Shown: positions 1 through 8,650 of the stretch, one piece after another | Position numbering within the stretch: the stretch's first letter is position 1 | Layout: each line of letters starts with the position of its first letter | Source of the DNA: Streptomyces resistomycificus | Lineage (GTDB): Bacteria > Actinomycetota > Actinomycetes > Streptomycetales > Streptomycetaceae | Direction: 5' to 3' | Length of the DNA stretch: 64,000 bases | NCBI RefSeq assembly: GCF_001514265.1 | Contig: NZ_KQ948990.1 | Location: 385,673 to 449,672, forward strand | Program-made: the position numbers and the translations under genes | The notes under the pieces: model-generated | What the model was told of the DNA's origin: nothing | What the model saw: only the letters and a program-made list of their open reading frames with translations | The model's database searches: none

Positions 1-147
1 CACCGCGCGGAGCCGGAGGGTGCGTCGGTGGCGAGGGGGCGAGCGCGCGGAGGCCCGAAGGGCTGAGCACGGTCGTCTCCTCGCCACCGGCCTAGGCACC
101 CGGAGGCGGAGCGCCGACGAAGCGCCGACCGAACCGGGTGGGGGACG
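1..147. other. Window edge, possible tail of an upstream gene
   Basis: The plus-strand frame starting at base 1 stays open to a TGA at 64-66 (ending ARGGPKG), so the first 66 bases could be the C-terminus of a gene starting outside the window. Twenty codons are too few to identify it. The remaining bases up to the first ATG are GC-rich with no motif I recognise. Confidence 0.25.
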
Positions 148-747
148 ATGGTGCGCATGCCCTCCGGAAAGACCCCCGCCAGGCCCTTCACCCCGCTGGA
201 CTTCCAACTGGTGCTGCTGCGCCGCATGGCCGACCACCAGCCCGGCCTGGTGGAGGACGCCCGCCACGAGCTGGGCGTCTCGGTCGCGGACATGCGCGAG
301 GCCAACCGGCGCTGGCAGGCGATGGTCCGCTCCCCGCGCTCCCGCACCGCCGCCGCCCGCTACCGCTCGGTCCTGGGGCCGCCCGAGTCGGTCCTCAGCC
401 GCAGGATCGGCGACCTGGAGTGCGAGGCCCGCCTGTGGCCGCTCCCGCTCTGGCCGGATCTCCGCTTCGAGGTCCTCCTCGCCCCGAACGGGGCCGTCTG
501 GAACGAATGGCTGATCCGCGCTCCGGGTGCGGCGGGCCCCTCGCTCCGGACCCTCGACGACCTCATGCCCTGGTCCTGCACGGTCGACGAGGCGGCCCGC
601 GCCTTCGCCCCCGCCCGCCCGCTCCAGGGGTCGGCCCCGACCCGATGGGGCCTGGCCTTCACGGCCCCGGACGGTCAGGGGGTGCGGCGGGAGGTCGTCG
701 CCGAGTTCACCTGGGGGTTGCTGCAGCGGGTGGCGGTCAGCGGGTAG
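148..747 (+). CDS. Conserved hypothetical protein (199 aa)
   Basis: A 199-residue soluble protein with no signal peptide or membrane segment. The ATG at 148 follows a GGTGGGGGA stretch; a second in-frame ATG at 157 is an alternative start. Codon use is strongly Streptomyces-like. The N-terminal part (DFQLVLLRRMADHQPG) looks helical, and the C-terminal half is rich in Trp and Pro. I recognise no catalytic motif and assign no function. Its 3' end overlaps the convergent ATP-grasp gene by 11 bp (737-747). Confidence 0.75.
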   Translation: MVRMPSGKTPARPFTPLDFQLVLLRRMADHQPGLVEDARHELGVSVADMREANRRWQAMVRSPRSRTAAARYRSVLGPPESVLSRRIGDLECEARLWPLPLWPDLRFEVLLAPNGAVWNEWLIRAPGAAGPSLRTLDDLMPWSCTVDEAARAFAPARPLQGSAPTRWGLAFTAPDGQGVRREVVAEFTWGLLQRVAVSG

Positions 748-1609
748 CCGCCGCCAGCACGGCCTCGACGACGGCCGGCACCGACCCGGGATGCAGGAAC
801 AGGAACAGGTTCGGCTCCACCAGTTCCAGCTCCATCACGAGGGGCTCGCCGTCCTCCCCGTCCACCAGGTCGACCCGGGCGTACAACACCTCCCGCGCGT
901 CCGGTACGGCGGCCAGGGCACGCTCGGCGACGGAGCGTTCGGCCGGGGTCGGGGTCCAGGGCTCCAGTCCCGGGTGGGCGACCTTGTCCGCGTCGAAGGC
1001 GGTGCCGGGGGCGAGGACGGCCCGCTTGCGGCTGGCGTGCAGCAGGCGGCCGCCGAAGAACTGGAGCGCGCGTTCACCGCCCGCGTCGATGCCACGCATG
1101 TAGGGCTGCACCATCGCCGTGAGCCCTTCTTGGTGCATGTGCGCGAGGTGTCGTACGGCCGTCTCGTGCTGCTCGGGCGCGTAGCGGGCTGCGTACCGGG
1201 CGCCCGCGCCGGAGGCCGGCTTGATGACGTACTCGCGGTCGTCGGGGAGGTCGGCCGGGTCGCCGGGCGCGAGATAGCCGGTGGGGACGACGGGCACTCC
1301 GGCCGCCGCCAGGTCGCCGAGGTAGCGCTTGTCGGTGTTCCACCGCACGACGTCCGCCGGGTTCGCCAGGCGGGTGAGCTTGGCGCAGCGCTCCGCCCAC
1401 GCCACGAACTCGGCGGCCCGCCAGCTGTAGTCCCAGGTGGACCGGATGACGGCGATGTCGTAGCCCGCCCAGTCCACGCCGGCGTCGTCCCAGAACACGA
1501 TGTCGGTCTCGGCGCCGGCCGCGCGCAGCGCCGCCCGCAGCACGGGCAGATCGGCGTCCTTGCCGGGCTGCGGCCCGGGGTCGTAGGTGACGAGGGCGAC
1601 TCGGGGCAC
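737..1609 (-). CDS. ATP-grasp domain protein
   Basis: A 290-residue protein of the ATP-grasp superfamily, whose members ligate a carboxylate to an amine or thiol through an acyl-phosphate. The N-terminal Rossmann-like part carries WDDAGVDWAGYD and VIRSTWDY, as in uncharacterised ATP-grasp proteins related to DcsG and RimK-type ligases. REYVIKPASGAGAR supplies the ATP-binding Lys, and VMELELVEPNLFL near the C-terminus gives the acidic metal ligands. The GTG at 1609 is preceded by GGGAG at a good distance. It stands alone between convergent and divergent neighbours, so the substrate cannot be inferred. A small-molecule ligase or peptide-modifying enzyme is possible. Confidence 0.85.
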   Translation of the reverse strand: MPRVALVTYDPGPQPGKDADLPVLRAALRAAGAETDIVFWDDAGVDWAGYDIAVIRSTWDYSWRAAEFVAWAERCAKLTRLANPADVVRWNTDKRYLGDLAAAGVPVVPTGYLAPGDPADLPDDREYVIKPASGAGARYAARYAPEQHETAVRHLAHMHQEGLTAMVQPYMRGIDAGGERALQFFGGRLLHASRKRAVLAPGTAFDADKVAHPGLEPWTPTPAERSVAERALAAVPDAREVLYARVDLVDGEDGEPLVMELELVEPNLFLFLHPGSVPAVVEAVLAAATR

Positions 1610-1742
1610 GGTGGGCTCCCTTTCTCGTACGGCTCGGCTGGCAGGCTAACCGCCCGGCCCGCAACCACGGCAACCCGTTTGACCTTCCCCTTCGGTGAAG
1701 CCCCAGCATCGGTGGCGGGAACGGACGAACCCGGGGGTACAC

Positions 1743-2822
1743 ATGCGCACGGACCTGCTGACGATCGGCGCCTTCGCGAAGGCCTCCCGGCTGTCGCCCA
1801 AGGCGCTGCGACTCTACGACGAGCTGGAGTTGCTGCGCCCGGCGCGGGTCGACCCCGACACGGGATACCGGTACTACGCGGTCGAGCAGCTGGAGCGGGC
1901 GCGGCTGGTCGCGTGGCTGCGGCGGATCGGGATGCCGCTGGCCCTGATCCGGGAGGTGTGCGCCCTCGGGCCGCCGGCCGCCGCCCGGGAGATCCGCGCG
2001 TACTGGGCGCGGGTCGAGGCTCAGACGGCCGTGCGGCGGGATCTCGTCGCGTTCCTCGTGGACCACCTGACCAAGACACCGAGGAAGGACACCGACATGC
2101 TGGAACTGCGCTACTTCGCCCACTCGGACCGGGGGCGGGTCCGCCCCGAGAACCAGGACACGGCCTACGCGGGCACCCGACTGCTCGCGGTCGCCGACGG
2201 CTTCGGCCCGGCCGGCGCGCCCGCGAGCAGCGCCGCCGTGGAGGCGCTGAGGTTCCTGGACACCCAGGAGGTGCCGGCGGGCAACGTCCTCAACCTGTTG
2301 GAGGACGCGGTGCGGGGCGCGACGGAGGCCGTTCGGGACGTCGCCGGGGGCGCGGACGACATCGGCACCACCCTGACGGCCGTGCTGTGGACGGGATCCC
2401 GGCTGGCCCTGGTCCACATCGGCGACTCCCGTGTCTATCTGCTGCGCGACGGCGGCCTCTTCCGCATCACCCACGACCACACGCTGGTCCAGTCGCTGGT
2501 CGACGAGGGCCGGCTCACCCCCGAGGAGGCCACGGCCCACCCGCAGCGCTCCCTGCTCCTGAAGGCCCTGCCGCCCACCGCTCCGGCGGCCCCGGACCTG
2601 CGACTGCACGACGCCCTCGCCGGGGACCGCTACCTCCTGTGCTCGGACGGCCTCCCCACCGTCGTCCCCGACGCCCGCGTCCGCGCCCTCCTCGCCGCCG
2701 CCCCGACCCCGGAGGAGGCCGTCCTCACGCTTGTCCGGGAGGCGAACGAGAACGGCGGCCCGGACAACGTGAGCTGCGTGGTGGCGGACGTGGTGGAGGG
2801 GGTGGTGGAGGGGGTGGCCTGA
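1743..2822 (+). CDS. MerR-type regulator fused to PP2C phosphatase
   Basis: A 359-residue fusion. Residues 1-70 form a MerR winged helix: LTIGAFAKASRLSPKALRLY followed by the wing GYRYYAVEQLERA. From about residue 119 a complete PP2C serine/threonine phosphatase follows: SDRGRVRPENQD, VADGFG, GDSRVYLLRDGG, LCSDGL and GGPDNVS, so the metal-binding aspartates are present. The usual MerR effector domain is thus replaced by a phosphatase. Met119 is itself preceded by GAGGAAGGA seven bases upstream, so a separate 241-residue phosphatase could also be made. The gene faces away from the ATP-grasp gene. It may couple dephosphorylation of a partner to transcription; this is inference. Confidence 0.9.
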   Translation: MRTDLLTIGAFAKASRLSPKALRLYDELELLRPARVDPDTGYRYYAVEQLERARLVAWLRRIGMPLALIREVCALGPPAAAREIRAYWARVEAQTAVRRDLVAFLVDHLTKTPRKDTDMLELRYFAHSDRGRVRPENQDTAYAGTRLLAVADGFGPAGAPASSAAVEALRFLDTQEVPAGNVLNLLEDAVRGATEAVRDVAGGADDIGTTLTAVLWTGSRLALVHIGDSRVYLLRDGGLFRITHDHTLVQSLVDEGRLTPEEATAHPQRSLLLKALPPTAPAAPDLRLHDALAGDRYLLCSDGLPTVVPDARVRALLAAAPTPEEAVLTLVREANENGGPDNVSCVVADVVEGVVEGVA

Positions 2823-2864
2823 GCCTCGGCGGGCGGCACGAGCGCCGCCGCCGGCATCGGCCTC

Positions 2865-2990
2865 GTGGACCGGCGGGTCACGCCGCGCGCCGACCGAGGG
2901 CGTTTCGTCAGGCAGTTGATGGTGTACGGAGGCATCGTGGTGGCGGTGGTACCCGCGGTGGCGTGGCTGGTGATGGTCGTGCCCGGCTGA
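2865..2990 (+). CDS. Possible small single-span membrane peptide
   Basis: A short frame from a GTG at 2865 (or ATG at 2919) encodes about 41 residues: a basic segment (DRRVTPRADRGRFVRQL) and then a strongly hydrophobic stretch (GGIVVAVVPAVAWLVMVV) ending at a TGA. The basic-then-hydrophobic pattern suits a small N-in membrane peptide. It is in the same frame as the MerR-PP2C gene, directly after its stop codon, so it could also be a severed tail. No convincing ribosome site is visible. Confidence 0.3.
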   Translation: MDRRVTPRADRGRFVRQLMVYGGIVVAVVPAVAWLVMVVPG

Positions 2991-3063
2991 GGGTAGGCCG
3001 TGCCCGGCTGAGGGTAGGCCGTGCCCGGCTGAGGGTAGGCCGTGCCCGGCTGGGCGTAGGCCG
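2980..3063 (+). repeat. Tandem repeat, 21 bp x 4
   Basis: Four contiguous copies of tgcccggctgagggtaggc+cg start at 2980, 3001, 3022 and 3043. The first three are identical and the last differs at two bases. The first copy overlaps the stop codon of the small peptide. A second direct repeat (ctcggtgacagtt, twice) follows at about 3066-3093, just before the matB ribosome site. The 21-bp unit is two helical turns, so any bound protein would sit on one DNA face. Confidence 0.9.
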
Positions 3064-3107
3064 CGCTCGGTGACAGTTGGCTCGGTGACAGTTAAGGAGT
3101 ACGACGC

Positions 3108-4571
3108 GTGTCCTCTCTCTTCCCGGCCCTGACGGTCGGCCCGGCGGGGCGCGATGCCCTGCGGTTCGGCGACCGTTCCCTGACGTACGGCGAGCTCGGC
3201 GCCACCACCGGTGCCCTCGCGGCACGGATCGGCGGGGCGGGCAGGGTGGCCGTGTGGGCCACCCCCACCCTGGAGACCGCCGTGGCGGTGCCTGCGGCGC
3301 TGGAGGCCGGCGTCGCCGCCGTCCCGCTCAACCCGAAGTCCGGGGAGAAGGAGCTCGGGCACATCCTGGCCGACAGCGCGCCCGAGCTGGTGCTGGCCGC
3401 CCCCGGTGACGAACTCCCGCCCGCGCTGGCCCACCTGGAGCGCGTCGACGTCGACGTCCGGGCCACCGGCCCCGCCCTCACCCCGGACCCCGCCCCCGGC
3501 GCGCGGGCGTCCGACGAGCACCCCGCCCTCGTCGTCTACACCTCCGGCACCACCGGCCCGCCCAAGGGCGCCGTCATCCCGCGCCGGGCGATCGCCGCCA
3601 CCCTGGACGCGCTCGCCGACGCCTGGCAGTGGACCGGCGACGACGTGCTCGTGCACGGGCTCCCGCTGTTCCACGTGCACGGCCTGGTCCTGGGCGTCCT
3701 CGGCCCGCTGCGGCGCGGCGGTTCGGTCCGTCATCTGGGCCGGTTCAGCACGGAGGGCGTCACGCGGGAGCTGCACGACGGCGCGACCATGCTGTTCGGC
3801 GTGCCGACGATGTACCACCGCATCGCCCAGACCCTGCCCGACGACCCGGGGCTGGCGAAGGCGCTGGGCCGCGCCCGGCTGCTCGTCTCCGGCTCGGCCG
3901 CCCTGCCCGTGCACGACCACGAGCGCATCACGGCCGCCACCGGCCGCCGGGTGATCGAGCGGTACGGCATGACGGAGACGCTCATGAACACGAGCGTGCG
4001 GGCGGACGGTGAGCCGCGCGCCGGAACCGTCGGCGTCCCGCTCCCGGGCGTGGAGCTGCGGCTCGTGGAGGAGGACGGTTCGCCGATCACGCCGTACGAC
4101 GGCGAGACCGTGGGCGAGATCCAGGTGCGCGGCCCCAACCTGTTCACCGAGTACCTCAACCGGCCGGACGCCACGGCCGCCGCCTTCACCGACGACGGCT
4201 GGTTCCGCACCGGCGACATGGCGGTGCGCGACCCCGACGGCTATGTCCGCATCGTCGGCCGCAAGGCCACGGACCTGATCAAGAGCGGGGGCTACAAGAT
4301 CGGGGCGGGTGAGATCGAGAACGCGCTGCTGGAGTACCCGGGGGTGCGGGAGGCCGCGGTGACCGGCGAACCGGACCCGGACCTGGGCGAGCGGATCGTG
4401 GCGTGGATCGTGCCTGCGGACCCCCAGTCGCCGCCGACGGCACAGGAGTTGGCCGACCATGTGGCGAGCCGTCTCGCCCCGCACAAGCGACCGCGGATCG
4501 TCCACTACCTCGGTGGCCTGCCCCGCAACGACATGGGGAAGATCATGAAGCGGGCACTGACCCGTGACTGA
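3108..4571 (+). CDS. matB: Malonyl-CoA synthetase (MatB)
   Basis: A 487-residue acyl-CoA synthetase of the ANL superfamily. It activates malonate (and probably methylmalonate) with ATP and joins it to CoA, giving extender units for fatty acid and polyketide synthesis. Visible are the P-loop YTSGTTGPPKGAVI, the adenylate-binding YGMTETLMNT, the hinge DGYVRIVGRKATDLIKSGGY, and the C-terminal lysine in NDMGKIMKRAL. The sequence closely resembles, from memory, the S. coelicolor MatB of known structure (SCO2444). The GTG at 3108 is preceded by AAGGAG. The stop overlaps the next start by 8 bp, so the two are translationally coupled. Confidence 0.95.
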   Translation: MSSLFPALTVGPAGRDALRFGDRSLTYGELGATTGALAARIGGAGRVAVWATPTLETAVAVPAALEAGVAAVPLNPKSGEKELGHILADSAPELVLAAPGDELPPALAHLERVDVDVRATGPALTPDPAPGARASDEHPALVVYTSGTTGPPKGAVIPRRAIAATLDALADAWQWTGDDVLVHGLPLFHVHGLVLGVLGPLRRGGSVRHLGRFSTEGVTRELHDGATMLFGVPTMYHRIAQTLPDDPGLAKALGRARLLVSGSAALPVHDHERITAATGRRVIERYGMTETLMNTSVRADGEPRAGTVGVPLPGVELRLVEEDGSPITPYDGETVGEIQVRGPNLFTEYLNRPDATAAAFTDDGWFRTGDMAVRDPDGYVRIVGRKATDLIKSGGYKIGAGEIENALLEYPGVREAAVTGEPDPDLGERIVAWIVPADPQSPPTAQELADHVASRLAPHKRPRIVHYLGGLPRNDMGKIMKRALTRD

Positions 4572-5979
4572 CCGCGCCACGGCTCGCGAGATCCTCGCCG
4601 CCGTCACCGACGACTTCTCCGAACTTCCCCACCCGGCCCGGGAGTCCACGCCGGACGGCCCGCTCGCCTGGCGGGGATACGACGCCTCGCACGCCCGCGC
4701 CGCCGAACGCACCGGCGAGACGGAGTCCGTCGTGTGCGGCACCGCGCACGTCGAGGGCACCCCTGCCGTCCTGATCGCCTTCGAGTTCGGCTTCCTCGGC
4801 GGCTCGCTCGGCGAACGCACCGGCGACCGGCTGGAGGCGGCGTACCGCCACGCCCGCGAACACCGCCTGCCGGTCGTGCCGTTGGTCGCCACCGGCGGCA
4901 GCCGCATGCAGGAGGGCATGCTCGCGCTGACCCAACTCCAGCGCGTGGCACGGCAGTCGGCCCTGACCCGGGAGGCCGGCCTGCCGCAGATCGCCGTCCT
5001 GCGGGACCCGACCACCGGTGGCGGCTGGGCCACCCTCGGTGCGGGCGCCGACGTGATCCTCGCGCTGCCCGGCGCCCAGGTCGGTTTCGCGGGCTCCCGG
5101 GTCCGGCCGCCGGACGCCGACCCGGCGGCGTACACGGCCGAGGCCCAGGTGGCGGCGGGCGCGGCCGACACGGTGGTGCCTTTGGCGGAGCTGCGGGAGA
5201 CGCTGGGACGGTGGCTGCGGCTGCTGACGGGCGGGACGGCGGGGACGACTCCGGCGCCCTCGGGACCAGGCGCCGCGGCTCCCGGCTCTCCCTTGGAGAT
5301 CGCCCTCGGCTCTCCCTCGGAGGTCGCCCCCGCCCCGGTCCCGGCCGCCCTCGGGGCCACCGGTCTTCCCGCCACCGGCTGGGAGGCGGTCCAACGGGCC
5401 CGTGCCGCCGAACGTCCGCGTGCCGAGGCCTACTTGGACGCGTACTTCGCCCACCGCCTTCCGATCAGCGGCGATCGTTGCGGCGGCACCGACCCCGACG
5501 GCATGCTGTGCGGCTTCGGCGAGCGCGAGGGCCGTACGGTCGCGTACGCCGCCCAGACCGGCACGGCGACCCGCCCCGCCGGCTACCGCACCGCCGCCCG
5601 CCTGATCCGCCTCGCGGGCCGGCTCGGCGTCCCGGTCCTCACCCTGGTGGACACGCCCGGCGCGGCCAACGACGCGGACGCGGAGCGGCAGGGCGCGGGC
5701 GCCGCCATCGCGGACGTGTTCGACGCGGTGGCCACGGCCCGCACGCCGGTCACCACGCTGGTCATCGGCGAGGGCGGCTCGGGTGGTGCCCTGGCCCTCG
5801 CCGCGCCCGGCAACACCTGGGCCACGCCGGACAGCTACTTCTCGGTCATCGCACCCGAACTCGCGGCGGCGATCCTGAAGCGCCCACCGACGGAGGTCGA
5901 GACCACGGCCGACCAACTGCGCATTCGTCCGCAGGACTTGGCCGATCTGGGGGTGATCCAGCGTCCGAGAGGACGGTGA
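4564..5979 (+). CDS. Fused beta/alpha carboxyltransferase-like protein
   Basis: A 471-residue protein with two crotonase-fold carboxyltransferase halves. Residues 1 to about 220 resemble AccD/beta (GGSRMQEGMLALTQLQ, then LRDPTTGGGWA) but lack the AccD zinc ribbon. Residues from about 270 to the end resemble AccA/alpha (LTLVDTPGAAND, VIGEGGSGGALAL). An Ala/Pro/Gly-rich linker joins them. Such domains transfer or remove a carboxyl group on acyl-CoA. No biotin carboxylase or biotin carrier lies nearby, so it either uses components encoded elsewhere or acts as a decarboxylase or transferase on the malonyl-CoA made by MatB. The GTG start overlaps matB. Confidence 0.85.
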   Translation: MTDRATAREILAAVTDDFSELPHPARESTPDGPLAWRGYDASHARAAERTGETESVVCGTAHVEGTPAVLIAFEFGFLGGSLGERTGDRLEAAYRHAREHRLPVVPLVATGGSRMQEGMLALTQLQRVARQSALTREAGLPQIAVLRDPTTGGGWATLGAGADVILALPGAQVGFAGSRVRPPDADPAAYTAEAQVAAGAADTVVPLAELRETLGRWLRLLTGGTAGTTPAPSGPGAAAPGSPLEIALGSPSEVAPAPVPAALGATGLPATGWEAVQRARAAERPRAEAYLDAYFAHRLPISGDRCGGTDPDGMLCGFGEREGRTVAYAAQTGTATRPAGYRTAARLIRLAGRLGVPVLTLVDTPGAANDADAERQGAGAAIADVFDAVATARTPVTTLVIGEGGSGGALALAAPGNTWATPDSYFSVIAPELAAAILKRPPTEVETTADQLRIRPQDLADLGVIQRPRGR

Positions 5980-6580
5980 GCGGATACGGTACGGCGGCCG
6001 GGCGGACCGGGCCGGAGTCGCTGGTTGGTGGACCGGTGGGCCGGTGGGCCGGTCGGCCGGTCGGCCGGTCGGCCGGTGGGCCGGTGGGCCCGTGAACCGG
6101 TGGACGCTACGCCTGGTCGGCCGGTGGTCGCTACGGCTGGTCGGTCGCGTGGGCCTGGCCGGCGTATGCGGGAAGCCGTGAATGTGCGGACCGCGGAGCG
6201 GAGCCGTACCGCCTCCCCTGGCGGGTGGGCGCGGACGCAGCGACGATCTCACCCTGCTGACACCGCGGCACCCCGCCTGCCCGCCGCGCGCCCGGCGCTC
6301 TCCCGCCGCGCCCGGCACTCTCCCGCCGCGCCCGCCTCCACTTCGCGAGATCACCGTGCCGTCGCTCACCCCACCTGCCGGGGTCCGCCCGGGCTATCTG
6401 ACGACCCCTCATTCCCCCGGCTTCCCACGCCGGTATTCGACCTGACGGAGAGAAACCCCCATTCAGCGGCACCCCGCCCGGCCCACCACAAGGCGCGCCC
6501 GCTCCCCCGCCCCCCGCACGATGCCTAAGAGGCCGGCCAGCCGGCGGCCGCCACGGTCTGTGCTCTCGGGAGGACCTGCC
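5980..6580. other. 601-bp intergenic region with low-complexity repeats
   Basis: No gene is supported here; apparent frames have unbalanced composition. From 6031 to 6090 an 8-bp unit, ggccggtg or ggccggtc, runs about seven times. Around 6285-6335 a second imperfect repeat (ctcccgccgcgcccggca) occurs. The segment just before mbl carries a GGGAGGA ribosome site at 6568-6574. A promoter for mbl should lie here but I see no convincing -35/-10 pair. Confidence 0.6.
6031..6090 (+). repeat. 8-bp microsatellite (ggccggtg/ggccggtc)
   Basis: About seven contiguous copies of an octamer alternating between ggccggtg and ggccggtc, in the spacer after the carboxyltransferase gene. Each unit contains the ccgg palindrome, so the tract can form short hairpins. 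It looks prone to slippage. Confidence 0.8.
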
Positions 6581-7618
6581 ATGACCGCCAGTCTGGAGCA
6601 GCTGCGCCGCTGCCACTTCGCCGTCGACCTGGGGGCGGCGCGGACCCGGGTGTACGTCAAGGGGGCAGGGCTCGTCGTGGACCAGCCGTCCGCCGCCGCC
6701 GTGAACACCCGTACCGGCGCGCTGATCGCGGTCGGCGAGTTCGCGGAGAAGATGACGGGTCGTACGCCCGACTACATCCGTGTGGTCAGGCCCGTCTCCG
6801 GCGGCACGGTCGTCGACATCGAGATGGCGCAGCGCATGCTGCGGCACCTGCTCGGTGACAAGATCCGCCGCGCGCTGCGCCGCAAGCCCCGTCTGCGGGC
6901 CGCCGCCTGCACCCCGCACGACGCCGACCCGCTGGCCCAGCGGGCGGCCATCGAGACCCTCGTCGGGCTCGGGGCCCGCCGGGTGGAACTGGTCGACACG
7001 CTCATCGCCGCCGCCGTCGGCTGCGGACTGCCCGTCGAGCGGCCCGAGGCCACCATGATCATGGTGTGCGGGGCCGCCGCCACCCAGGTCGCCGTGCTCT
7101 CCCTCGGCTCGATCGTCACCGCCGAGCGCATCCCGGTCGGCGGCGAGGCCGTGGACCACGCGATCGTGCAGCACCTGCGTCACGAGCACGAGCTGATGCT
7201 GCCCAGCCAGTCGGTACGGCCCCTGCAGCTCGCCCTCTCCGGCAACGGCCTCACCCCGCAGGGCCCGGCGTCCACCGAGATCCACGGCCGGGACGTGGCC
7301 ACCGGCCTCGCCCGCTCCGTGCAGGTCGACACCGCCGCCGTACGGGACGCCATCGAGACCCCGCTGACCGCCGTGCTGGACGGCATCGGCCGGGTGCTGC
7401 GCAACTGCCCGCCCGACCTGGTGGCCGACCTCGCCGACCGCGGGATCATGATGGTCGGCGGCAGCGCCCTGCTGCCCGGCTTCGACCAGATGCTGCGACA
7501 GGCGACCGGCATGCCGGTGCACATCGCGGAACGGCCGGACGTGTGTGCCGCCCAGGGTCTCGGCTACATGCTGGAGGGCAAGATCGAGCCGCTGGTCCTG
7601 GACCCGCTGGCCACCTGA
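6581..7618 (+). CDS. mbl: MreB-like actin homologue (Mbl)
   Basis: A 345-residue bacterial actin. The start (ATG 6581, after GGGAGGA) gives MTASLEQLRRCHFAVDLGAA with the phosphate-1 loop FAVDLGAARTRVYVK. Later actin-fold segments are MIMVCGAAATQVAVLSLGS (phosphate-2) and IMMVGGSALLPGFDQML (adenosine). In Streptomyces, MreB and Mbl act in spore wall assembly rather than vegetative rod shape. The protein is isolated from the mreBCD cluster and somewhat shorter than typical MreB, which matches Mbl of S. coelicolor (SCO2451 from memory). The phosphate-1 loop lacks the usual GTxN pattern (here GAARTR), suggesting divergence. Confidence 0.88.
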   Translation: MTASLEQLRRCHFAVDLGAARTRVYVKGAGLVVDQPSAAAVNTRTGALIAVGEFAEKMTGRTPDYIRVVRPVSGGTVVDIEMAQRMLRHLLGDKIRRALRRKPRLRAAACTPHDADPLAQRAAIETLVGLGARRVELVDTLIAAAVGCGLPVERPEATMIMVCGAAATQVAVLSLGSIVTAERIPVGGEAVDHAIVQHLRHEHELMLPSQSVRPLQLALSGNGLTPQGPASTEIHGRDVATGLARSVQVDTAAVRDAIETPLTAVLDGIGRVLRNCPPDLVADLADRGIMMVGGSALLPGFDQMLRQATGMPVHIAERPDVCAAQGLGYMLEGKIEPLVLDPLAT

Positions 7619-7708
7619 ACCCGGCGGCGCCGGTCACGCCCGGTCACGCCCGGTCGCGCTGTCAGCGTGCCGAGCCGCGTCCCGGGCGAAAGCCCGCTGC
7701 CGGCCGGC

Positions 7709-8650
7709 TCACCGCACGAACCAGCACCGCACCGTCGTCCCGTCCTCGTCCGTGTGCACCCGCACCAGGTCCGCGACGAGGTTGACCATGAGCAGGCCCC
7801 GGCCGCCGCGCTGGTCGCGGGCCGCGGGGCGGCGGCCCGCCAGGGGGTCGACGAGGCGGCCCTTGTCGTGGACCTCGCAGACCACGTAGGTGTCGTCGGC
7901 CCAGATCCGCAGCGAGCCCGAACCGCCGCCGTGCACCACGCTGTTGGTGGTCAGTTCGGCGGTGACCAGGGCGAGGTCCTGCAGCCGGACGCCTTCGAGG
8001 CCGAGCCGCGCGGCCACCTCCGTAGCCATGTGCCGGGTCTGGGAGAGCGACTCCGCGTCGAAGTCGCAGGGCGGGACGTCGGCGACGGGCGGGAGCGGCT
8101 CGTTGTAGCGGGCGACGATCTGGTCGGGGTCGTAGGCCCCGCTGTCCAGTTCGGGGCCGGAGCCGGCGTGGATGACGGTGGGGTGGGTGACGTACGCGTC
8201 GGCGATGACCTGCGGGGCCAGGGCCCGGACGTCGTAGGGGCACAGGATGCTCACCGTGCGGCCCTGGAAGGCCGCGTTGATCAGCGCCTCGTGCTGGACG
8301 CAGGCGGGGTACTCGGTCTCCGAGCGGCCCGCCCAGATCGGCTCGCCGATGATCCGCACGCGGCGGCCGGGCGGCTGGGCGTCGGCGAAGGCGCGCAGCA
8401 CACCGGGGATGATCCGGCCGGGGTTGCGCCCGGCCTCCTCCATGTTCAGCAGCCGTACGGCGTCGGCGTCCGCGCCGAGCCCGTCCCGGATGAGGGCGAG
8501 GTTCGCCGCGGGCACGGCGACCGCGACGGGGTCCCCGGCCTCGAGCCCGGCGCGCACGAAGGACACCGTGCCGGCGAGGTACTCGCGCTCGTCGCCGTAG
8601 AAGAGGGCGGGGTGGACGAAGGGTTCGTGGAGTTCGGCCGCGGCACTCAT
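7709..8650 (-). CDS. MEDS-domain anti-sigma-like histidine kinase
   Basis: A 313-residue cytoplasmic protein. Residues 1 to about 165 form a MEDS (DcmR-type) sensory domain (HPALFYGDEREYLAGTVSF, RRVRIIGEPIW, LCPYDVRALAP). The C-terminal 130 residues form an RsbW-type ATPase with N box ELTTNSVVHG, G1 box EVHDKG and G2 box GGRGLLMVN. There is no phospho-acceptor His domain, so it should phosphorylate or sequester STAS or sigma partners. The ATG at 8650 overlaps the stop of the upstream STAS gene (ATGA), pairing the two as kinase and antagonist. Related proteins in Streptomyces feed the SigB-like stress network. Confidence 0.9.
   Translation of the reverse strand: MSAAAELHEPFVHPALFYGDEREYLAGTVSFVRAGLEAGDPVAVAVPAANLALIRDGLGADADAVRLLNMEEAGRNPGRIIPGVLRAFADAQPPGRRVRIIGEPIWAGRSETEYPACVQHEALINAAFQGRTVSILCPYDVRALAPQVIADAYVTHPTVIHAGSGPELDSGAYDPDQIVARYNEPLPPVADVPPCDFDAESLSQTRHMATEVAARLGLEGVRLQDLALVTAELTTNSVVHGGGSGSLRIWADDTYVVCEVHDKGRLVDPLAGRRPAARDQRGGRGLLMVNLVADLVRVHTDEDGTTVRCWFVR

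Noticed and set aside
2980..3063. Possible CRISPR-like array
   Set aside because: Units are directly adjacent with no spacers, only 21 bp long, and no cas genes are present.
1074..5375. A 1,433-codon open frame on the minus strand
   Set aside because: It crosses three well-supported genes on the opposite strand and consists of Arg/Ala/Gly/Pro-rich sequence without domains.
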